Below, in pieces: positions 14,260 through 19,669 of a stretch of DNA of 19,669 nt (position 1 is the first letter of the stretch; every line of letters starts with the position of its first letter). A program made the translations under genes and the position numbers. Below the pieces are notes generated by a model that made no database searches, was not told where the DNA came from, and was given only the letters and a program-made list of their open reading frames with translations. Source of the DNA: an uncultured Eubacteriales bacterium (GTDB lineage: Bacteria > Bacillota > Clostridia > Oscillospirales > UBA644); NCBI GenBank assembly GCA_934481505.1, contig CAKSPP010000005.1:1-19669 (forward strand). The letters are read 5' to 3'.

Positions 14260-14427
14260 AAAAAAGAAAACGGGATAAAATTCTTTCCCGAAAAATTAAA
14301 CCCGATCGGTTATTCCGACAGCGAATTTATGAAAGTCGCACTTCCCGAAGACGACGGCAGCGGATATCTTCCGTTCGGCTCGTCCCTTGAAGATATAAGG
14401 AAAAGCTGTGAGGAAAACAAACTGTAA
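14257..14427 (+). CDS. Small protein of 56 residues, function unknown
   Basis: The frame gives a 56-residue, charged product beginning MKKENGIKFF and ending KSCEENKL, with no membrane segment and one Cys (C51). Its middle contains PEDDGSGYLPFGSSLEDI. It fits the gap between ispD and the YcxB-like gene closely: 40 bp after one stop and 12 bp before the next start. GAAAGG precedes the ATG at 9 nt. Codon use resembles its neighbours (GAA, AAA, CTT, CCG, TCG). It is not recognised as a known family; real coding status is supported by fit and the ribosome binding site but not proven. Confidence 0.65.
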   Translation: MKKENGIKFFPEKLNPIGYSDSEFMKVALPEDDGSGYLPFGSSLEDIRKSCEENKL

Positions 14428-14439
14428 AGGACGGTTTTT

Positions 14440-14970
14440 ATGAATATTACTGCGTCTGCAAAGCACGACAAAAAAACAATGGAAAAATATCTGCGTTTCA
14501 ATATGTTCAAAGGCAGATTCTATAAAATTTCACCTTATATTTACGGGGTGCTTGTCGCAATTTTTATTTTCGTTGCGGTAATGTATCAGATAGCTCTCGG
14601 TTTTCAGCTCTTTATGACCGCGGCGGCTGTAATTTTAACGGCTGCATACGCGGTTCAGATAATATATTTTTACGCGTATCCCGTGGTTAAAATGAAGAAA
14701 AGAGAAGACGAAAACGACAACGAAATAGTTTATTCGTTTTCGGACGACGGCTTTGATTTTTACACGACAAAAGCGGGCGAAGACAAAAAAGCTCATTTCC
14801 TCTATTCAAAGCTTTTCAAAATTTACGAAACAAAAGAATTTTTCTATATGTACTTAAACAAGACGGGGGCTTTTATCGTTGACAAAGCGACCGTCGACGG
14901 CGACATTTCGGAACTTTCTTCGGCTATTAAAGCAGCAGCCGGAAAGGGTAAATACATAAAATGCCTGTAA
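14440..14970 (+). CDS. YcxB-like membrane protein
   Basis: The 176-residue protein has two hydrophobic segments at about residues 31-53 and 55-80, then a cytoplasmic beta-rich domain (IVYSFSDDGFDFYTTKAGE, FLYSKLFKIYETKEFFYMYL, GAFIVDKATV). That layout and the Y-sheet pattern match the YcxB-like family (a PH-like C-terminal domain); its biochemical function is unknown. AGGACGG precedes the ATG at 14440. It starts 12 bp after the 56-residue ORF and 16 bp before the YhhN-family gene, in the ispD operon. Confidence 0.85.
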   Translation: MNITASAKHDKKTMEKYLRFNMFKGRFYKISPYIYGVLVAIFIFVAVMYQIALGFQLFMTAAAVILTAAYAVQIIYFYAYPVVKMKKREDENDNEIVYSFSDDGFDFYTTKAGEDKKAHFLYSKLFKIYETKEFFYMYLNKTGAFIVDKATVDGDISELSSAIKAAAGKGKYIKCL

Positions 14971-14986
14971 AAGGGGAGATATTTCT

Positions 14987-15649
14987 ATGCTTGAATACAA
15001 GCTTTGGATCGTCTTTTTCTTTCTTGCCGCAATTCATGTCACGGCGTGTTTTCTGAATTTTTACAAAATCAGGGTTGCGACAAAGCCGCTTTTGCTGATT
15101 TTTCTGTCGGTAATTTACGCGACGTCCGCGGCGGTCTTCCGTCCGCTTGTTTTGACCGCGTTGCTTCTCGGCTTTGCGGGAGACACTCTGCTTTTGTTCG
15201 GAGACCGCAACAAAACGTTTTTCTTTATCGGAACGGCGGCGTTCGGAGCGGGACACATAACTTATCTTTTATCCCTTATTTCAAGCGTTGATATCTGGGG
15301 TTCGCTGAGGCTTCTTGTTATCGCGTTCGTCATTATTTTCGTCGAACCTCTCTTTTTATTTATAAAAATAAAAGACGGAATACCCTCGAAATTCAGGTAT
15401 CCGTCAATATTATACGGCGTTGTAATAACGCTTATGGCAGCGTTTTCGGTAACGTATCTTTTCTCGGCACAGACGACCGAAGCACTCCTCATTTTCTGCG
15501 GAATGGCGTTTTTCGTTTTGAGCGACAGCCTGCTTGTCTACTGTATGTTCGGCAAGAAAGAGCAGCCGCCCGTCTATAACGGACTTATAATGTTAACGTA
15601 TATCGCCGCACAGTCGCTTCTCACCGCAGGATTTATCTTAATGAAATAA
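14987..15649 (+). CDS. YhhN/TMEM86-family membrane protein
   Basis: The 220-residue, highly hydrophobic protein has about seven or eight membrane segments and family-type motifs: LLLGFAGDTLLLFGDRNKTFF (acidic GD residues), AFGAGHITYL and, near the end, FFVLSDSLLVYCMF with a conserved Asp. In animals TMEM86 proteins are lysoplasmalogenases hydrolysing the vinyl-ether bond of lysoplasmalogens, and many Clostridia make plasmalogens, so a lipid role is possible but not shown for bacterial YhhN. AAGGGGAG precedes the ATG at 14987. It is the last gene of the ispD operon and is followed by a terminator. Confidence 0.9.
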   Translation: MLEYKLWIVFFFLAAIHVTACFLNFYKIRVATKPLLLIFLSVIYATSAAVFRPLVLTALLLGFAGDTLLLFGDRNKTFFFIGTAAFGAGHITYLLSLISSVDIWGSLRLLVIAFVIIFVEPLFLFIKIKDGIPSKFRYPSILYGVVITLMAAFSVTYLFSAQTTEALLIFCGMAFFVLSDSLLVYCMFGKKEQPPVYNGLIMLTYIAAQSLLTAGFILMK

Positions 15650-15655
15650 AAATTT

Positions 15656-15689
15656 CGGGACTGCATCAAAATGCAGCCCCGTTTTTTTT
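15656..15689 (+). terminator. Terminator of the ispD operon, probably bidirectional
   Basis: Stem CGGG-CTGCAT / ATGCAG-CCCG with one internal A/C mismatch, CAAA loop and an eight-T run (15682-15689) on the plus strand. On the minus strand the same hairpin is followed by AAATTTTTATTT, so it could also stop transcripts of the convergent ORF. Confidence 0.85.
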
Positions 15690-15972
15690 ATTTTAACAGA
15701 GAAGATATTACAGAAACGAATTCGTCCTGCGAAAGTCCGTCGGAGGAAACGAAAAATCCGACGTTTTTATACATAAACAGAGCGTTGAAACTGCCGCTTT
15801 CCGTCTTGCCTATCAGCACTTTGTTATTGTTTATTACCGACTTTTCCGCCGTTTCGTCAAACGCAAAACATAGAAACGGATAGCCGCCCTTCTTTGGGTC
15901 TTCACTTTTCAGTCGTATGAAATATAAAAAAGTCTCATATAAAAATTTATGCCGCGACAAAAGTCGCGGCAT
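15688..15972 (-). CDS. Doubtful 94-codon ORF, possibly a gene remnant
   Basis: The frame from ATG 15972 encodes 94 residues (SEDPKKGGYPFLCFAFDETAEKS in the middle, LSQDEFVSVISSLLK at the end) with no recognised family. Its first 8-10 codons are the terminator hairpin of the gene before it, the ATG is part of the stem, no Shine-Dalgarno is present, and a TGA lies directly upstream. The remaining sequence looks protein-like (plausible amphipathic ending, codon use like its neighbours), so it may be the 3' end of a broken gene or a gene with an unusual later start. No other in-frame ATG occurs until residue 67 of this frame, and that one would give a very short product. Confidence 0.4.
   Translation of the reverse strand: MPRLLSRHKFLYETFLYFIRLKSEDPKKGGYPFLCFAFDETAEKSVINNNKVLIGKTESGSFNALFMYKNVGFFVSSDGLSQDEFVSVISSLLK
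15949..15972 (-). terminator. Rho-independent terminator of the ABC exporter operon
   Basis: A perfect 10-bp stem (ATGCCGCGAC / GTCGCGGCAT) with a TTTT loop, 4 bp after the permease stop, is followed on the minus strand by AAATTTTTATA. It is GC-rich and strong, and ends the transcript of the two exporter genes. Confidence 0.82.
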
Positions 15973-15976
15973 TCAT

Positions 15977-18900
15977 TTATTCTATTGATTTAAGAGAGGT
16001 TGCCATATCGATTTTGTCGAGCCGTTTTGACATAAAGATATTTACCGTAAGGGCGAAAACGAAGGTAAGGGCAAGGGACAGAATATAACTCAGCGGCGTT
16101 ATCTTGTTCTGGAAAGTGACCTGATCGACGTTTATACAACTCATTACGAAAGTATGGAGCAATTTACCGGCAGGCAGTCCGATAACCGCGCCGAAAGCGG
16201 TCAGAACGACGATCTCTCTCATAACGTACGCCGAAACTTCGCGTTTTCTGAAGCCGAGGACCTTAATCGTTGCGATTTCCCTTATTCTTTCCTCGATATT
16301 AATATTCGTAAGGTTATAAATTACGATAAAGGCAAGCGCCGCAGCGCAGACAAGGACAAGAAGAACGATATAGTTAAGGCTGTTCATTGTCGAACTTACT
16401 CTTGTTACAAGGTCTTTGTTTACGGTCACCGCGGTGACCCCGTCGCAGCTTCCGACCTTTGCCGAAACATCACGGATATCGGCATTTTCGGAAACGTTTA
16501 CATAAAGAGTATTTATTTCGGGTTCCTTTCCGAAGCCCGAAGAATACGTCTCGGCGGAAATTACGGCATAGTTATAGAGATAATTGTCGAAAATTCCCGA
16601 GACCTTTACTTTTATTTCATTATAGTTTCCGTTACGCAGCGTTATTTCGTCCCCCACCTTTGCAGAGAGCACGGAAGCGACGCTTGTGGAAATTATCGTT
16701 TCGCCTTCTTTCGGCTCGGAAACGGGTTTCCCGTTAAGAGCAAAGGAAACAAATCCGTCGAAATTCCCGTTTTCGGAAACAAGAAGATTTATGCTTTTCT
16801 GTTCGGAATCTTTTATCGCATCGTCCGCCTCCGAAAGGACCTTGAGAACTTTTTCCGTGCCGTCGACCGAAGATACATTTGAATAAGCCTTTTTTCCGTC
16901 GGAAACGGACAGGGAGATGTCGTACCGCATTATCTCGTTAAACTGCAGAGCCGCGACGTCTTTTATCGAATCACGGATCCCGAATCCGGTTATCAGAAGC
17001 GCCGTACAGCCGCCTATTCCGACGATCATCATGAAAAGTCGGTTTTTATATCTGAAAATATTTCTCGCGGAAACCTTTTTCAGAAAATCCAGATGTTTCC
17101 AGATAAAGGGTATTTTTTCTATCCAGACCTTCTTTCCCTCCTTCGCGGTTTTCGGACGGATAAGAGCCGCAGGCACCGGTCTGAGTTCGGAAAGACAGGT
17201 TGCGTATGCCGCGCCGCAGGAACAGAGAAGCGCCGCAGCAAGACAGAGAATAAACATTATCGGGTCGAAAACGTGTTCGAGAGGCGCAAAATCATACATG
17301 ATGTTGTAGACCGACCAAATGATTTCGGGGATTATAAGCGTCCCGGCAAAATAGCCGATAAGCCAGCCGAGAAGGGCTGCGGAACCGGAATAGACGAGGA
17401 ATTTCGACTGTATTCTCGCGTTTGAATAGCCGAGAGCCTTGAAAACGCCTATCTGTCCCCTGCATTCATCGACCATCCGCGTCATTGTCGTCATACAGAC
17501 GAGAATCGCGACCAAAAGGAAAAATACCGGGAAAACGACCGATATCTGTTCGACGATGTTACTGTCGTTTTCAAAGCACATATAGCCGATATTCGAATTG
17601 CGGTCAAGCTGATATAAAGTCGGCTTTTCGACTTTTGAAAGGTCTTCTTTTGCCTGTTCTATATCCGCTTTCGCGTCGTTTATTTCCTTTTCGGCGTCGG
17701 CGAATTTTTCGTCCGCCTCTTTTTTGTTTTTTTCATATTCGGCTTTGCCGTCGGCAAGCGTTTTTTCCTTTTCCGGAATTTCGGTTTCGGCTTTCTTTAT
17801 TTCCGCTTTTCCTGCGGTTATTTCAGCTTGTTTTTCGGCAAGAGTCTTTTCGTTTTTCTCGATTTCCGCTTCCGCCGCCGCAAGCTGTTTATTTGTTTCG
17901 GCTTCGGTTTGCGAAAGAGTTTCAAGGCCTGCGTTTATCTGCGAAAGCACTGCGGTGTAATACGCGGCTTTTTCGCTGTCGCCCGTCGCCGTATAATAGG
18001 CTATTGCCTGTTCTGCCGCGGTTTTTTGAGAGGAAAGTTCTTCTCTTTTTGCCGCAAATTCTTTTTCGGCTGCCGCCTTTTTATCCGAAAGTTCCTTTTT
18101 TGAAGAAGTCAGCTTTTCGGTTGCTTCCGCAATGGTTTTTTCGCCGTCCGAAAGCTCTTTTTTCTTATTTTCGAGTTCGGCTTTTCCGTCGGCAAGTTTT
18201 TTTTCGCCGTCGGTGATTTCCTTCAATGCGTCGGAGAGTTTTTTCTCGGCGTCGGCTTTTTCGGAAAGATATTTTTCCTCGTTTTCGGCAAGCGTTTTTT
18301 CGCCGTCGGCAATCTTTTCCTCAGCGTCCGAAACTATTTTTTCATAGCGGACGTCTCCCCTTTCGTTAAGGAGGTTCTCAATCTTATCGTGCCATTTTTT
18401 TTCGAGAAGATCGTCGTATTCGTCGCTGTATGCGTCGGCTTTGATATCGGTGAGAAGATATATCCCGTGATAATATTCGCTTTCAAAACCGTCGGGAGGA
18501 ATAAAGAGGAATGCGGAAACGGTTCCCGATCCGACGGTGGTCGAGCCTATTTCGTAATTCAGATATATCGGAGTAAGCGCCGTTCCGACAATAAGATATT
18601 TATCGTATTTCAGGGTGTTTAAGGTGTCTTCGTCGTTTTCCGCCGACACCTCGATATATTTCCCTATCATATCGGAAGAAAAATATCTCGCGTCGATAAC
18701 ACATTCATCGGCGTTTTCGGGGGCTCGTCCCGAAACGATATTAAGTTTATTTACCCCCTCCGTTACAGTCTCCGCACGGTAGACCTTTTCGCCGCCGTCC
18801 GAAATTTCCGCAATAAAGTCGACGGTATAGGAGCCTGCCGCCGTTACTCCGTCAAGCGACGAAAACGCAGAAACATCCTCATCGGTAAAGCCGAGAGTCG

Positions 18901-19093
18901 AAAGCAGGCGGTAATCGTAAAACTTATGGTCGGCAAGGTATTTCACCGCAGTTTTTTTCATATCGGGTTCTGTCATGCGAAGTCCCGCGAAAAACCCGAC
19001 GCCGAGAGCAATGATAAGGAGAATTGCAAAATATCTTCCGAGGCTGCTTTTTATTTCGCGGAAAGTATTTTTGGCAAAAGCGTTCTTTACCAT
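15977..19093 (-). CDS. ABC transporter permease, two FtsX domains with large coiled coil
   Basis: The 1038-residue membrane protein has a first helix at about residues 20-40 (YFAILLIIALGVGFFAGLRM), an extracytoplasmic domain at 41-250, an E/K/A-rich coiled coil at about 252-488, and a first FtsX-type permease domain with helices at about 512-540, 560-590 and 610-633. A further helix at 685-708, a second extracytoplasmic domain (710-900) and a second FtsX domain (905-1025: YIVLLVLVCAAALAFIVIYNL, EERIREIATIKVLGFRKREV) follow. This is the MacB/LolC-like FtsX superfamily, exporting or releasing lipids, peptides or antibiotics; substrate unknown. GGAGG precedes the ATG at 19093, and the first codons overlap the ATPase gene by 7 bp. 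It forms one transporter with that ATPase. Bacitracin-type two-component partners are not in the window. Confidence 0.94.
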   Translation of the reverse strand: MVKNAFAKNTFREIKSSLGRYFAILLIIALGVGFFAGLRMTEPDMKKTAVKYLADHKFYDYRLLSTLGFTDEDVSAFSSLDGVTAAGSYTVDFIAEISDGGEKVYRAETVTEGVNKLNIVSGRAPENADECVIDARYFSSDMIGKYIEVSAENDEDTLNTLKYDKYLIVGTALTPIYLNYEIGSTTVGSGTVSAFLFIPPDGFESEYYHGIYLLTDIKADAYSDEYDDLLEKKWHDKIENLLNERGDVRYEKIVSDAEEKIADGEKTLAENEEKYLSEKADAEKKLSDALKEITDGEKKLADGKAELENKKKELSDGEKTIAEATEKLTSSKKELSDKKAAAEKEFAAKREELSSQKTAAEQAIAYYTATGDSEKAAYYTAVLSQINAGLETLSQTEAETNKQLAAAEAEIEKNEKTLAEKQAEITAGKAEIKKAETEIPEKEKTLADGKAEYEKNKKEADEKFADAEKEINDAKADIEQAKEDLSKVEKPTLYQLDRNSNIGYMCFENDSNIVEQISVVFPVFFLLVAILVCMTTMTRMVDECRGQIGVFKALGYSNARIQSKFLVYSGSAALLGWLIGYFAGTLIIPEIIWSVYNIMYDFAPLEHVFDPIMFILCLAAALLCSCGAAYATCLSELRPVPAALIRPKTAKEGKKVWIEKIPFIWKHLDFLKKVSARNIFRYKNRLFMMIVGIGGCTALLITGFGIRDSIKDVAALQFNEIMRYDISLSVSDGKKAYSNVSSVDGTEKVLKVLSEADDAIKDSEQKSINLLVSENGNFDGFVSFALNGKPVSEPKEGETIISTSVASVLSAKVGDEITLRNGNYNEIKVKVSGIFDNYLYNYAVISAETYSSGFGKEPEINTLYVNVSENADIRDVSAKVGSCDGVTAVTVNKDLVTRVSSTMNSLNYIVLLVLVCAAALAFIVIYNLTNINIEERIREIATIKVLGFRKREVSAYVMREIVVLTAFGAVIGLPAGKLLHTFVMSCINVDQVTFQNKITPLSYILSLALTFVFALTVNIFMSKRLDKIDMATSLKSIE
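17630..18340 (-). repeat. Degenerate heptad-type repeats coding for the permease coiled coil
   Basis: Codons for residues about 252-488 hold recurrent units of the type DGEKKLADGKAELE, DGEKTLAENEEKY and EKEKTLADGKAEYE, seen in the DNA as recurring TTGCCGACGGCGAAAAA-like stretches on the minus strand. These internal repeats make the antisense strand open and produce long spurious frames. Confidence 0.7.
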
Positions 19094-19669
19094 TCTATAT
19101 CCTCCACCGGGGTCGGCTTTTCGTTTGTTTCGACAGATTCGACCGTTCCGTTTTTAACTTTTATCACTCTGTCCGCCATTGCGGTAAGAGCGGAGTTATG
19201 CGTGATTATTACGACGGTTACGCCGTTTTTACGGCACATATCCTGCAAAAGTTTAAGGACGGCTTTTCCCGTGTTATAGTCGAGAGCCCCCGTCGGTTCG
19301 TCGCAGAGAAGCAATTTCGGGCGTTTGGCAACCGCACGGGCAATCGCGACTCGCTGCTGCTCTCCTCCCGAAAGCTGAGCGGGAAAATTGTTTTTTCTTT
19401 TTTCGAGCCCGACAAGGTCGAGTGCGTCGGAGGCGGGCATCGGGTCTTTGCAGATCTGAGCCGCAAGTTCGACGTTTTCAAGAGCCGTCAGGTTCTGGAC
19501 GAGATTATAAAACTGGAAAACAAAACCGATATCGTAGCGGCGGTATTCGGTAAGCTGTTTTTTATCAAAAGACGAAATTTCAACGCCGTCGAGAAAAACT
19601 TTTCCGTCGGTAAGAGTATCCATTCCTCCGAGGATATTTAAGAGGGTGGTTTTGCCCGCACCCGAAGGT
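19087..19669 (-). CDS. ABC transporter ATP-binding protein, N-terminus cut by window edge
   Basis: The visible part starts inside the Walker A motif (PSGAGKTTLLNILGGMD at the right edge) and continues with the Q-loop FVFQFYNLVQNLTALENV, signature LSGGEQQRVAIARA, Walker B LLLCDEPTGALD and the H-loop in VIITHN, ending at VEDIEW. This is the MacB/LolD-type ATPase that powers FtsX-family permeases; it lacks about 30-40 N-terminal residues here. It overlaps the permease gene by 7 bp, so the two are translated together. The annotated-looking ATG at 19623 is internal, since Walker A lies upstream of it. Confidence 0.96.
   Translation of the reverse strand, partial: PSGAGKTTLLNILGGMDTLTDGKVFLDGVEISSFDKKQLTEYRRYDIGFVFQFYNLVQNLTALENVELAAQICKDPMPASDALDLVGLEKRKNNFPAQLSGGEQQRVAIARAVAKRPKLLLCDEPTGALDYNTGKAVLKLLQDMCRKNGVTVVIITHNSALTAMADRVIKVKNGTVESVETNEKPTPVEDIEW

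Noticed and set aside
17485..18216. Plus-strand frame of 243 codons rich in Arg, Phe and Leu
   Set aside because: It is the reverse complement of the repetitive coiled-coil coding region of the permease; low-complexity bias keeps it open.
1..19669. tRNA, rRNA, CRISPR arrays, insertion sequences or phage genes
   Set aside because: None was seen by reading both strands; the repeats present are hairpins or the permease coiled-coil code.

Overview
The window looks like chromosomal DNA from a low-to-mid GC member of the Bacillota, most likely Clostridia. The evidence is an infC-rpmI-rplT operon behind an attenuator leader, IreB and YmdB homologues, ThyX rather than ThyA, good Shine-Dalgarno sites, and sigma-A type promoters with extended -10 elements. 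No family or genus is assigned. No rRNA, tRNA, CRISPR array, insertion sequence or phage gene was seen, and no stretch over 300 bases lacks a gene.

Layout. (1) 1-1391, minus: a thymidylate module, thyX followed by a dTMP kinase cut by the left edge, with its own promoter. (2) 1408-2230, minus: a TtcA-like PP-loop protein with a terminator after it and a hairpin before it. (3) 2243-3553, minus: rplT, rpmI and infC (IF3, L35, L20), with promoter, leader and attenuator; infC appears to start at a rare AUA codon. (4) 3550-13374, minus: ten tightly packed genes that read as one operon, in transcription order ymdB-like phosphodiesterase, rpe, isochorismatase-family hydrolase, AI-2E-family transporter, pheS, pheT, ireB, a small membrane protein, a three-domain AcpS-NnrE-NnrD fusion, and a second small membrane protein. 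Gaps run from 4-14 bp overlaps to 22 bp. (5) 13476-15689, plus: a divergent unit ispD, a 56-codon ORF whose start codon lies in a perfect hairpin, a YcxB-like membrane protein and a YhhN-family membrane protein, closed by a terminator. (6) 15688-19669, minus: an ABC exporter (ATPase cut by the right edge, plus a 1038-aa FtsX-type permease with a long coiled coil), its terminator, and a doubtful 94-codon ORF that starts inside that terminator.

How the genes work together. ThyX makes dTMP and the kinase phosphorylates it. IF3, L35 and L20 and the two PheRS subunits serve translation. The AcpS part of the fusion activates acyl carrier protein and the Nnr part repairs hydrated NAD(P)H. IspD belongs to the MEP isoprenoid pathway. 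The ten-gene operon is mostly unrelated housekeeping functions, so it looks like a growth-linked unit rather than one pathway. The least explained elements are the hairpin-controlled small ORF, the AcpS-Nnr fusion, and three separate two-helix membrane proteins with a similar cytoplasmic domain layout. No clearly new biological system could be demonstrated from sequence alone.
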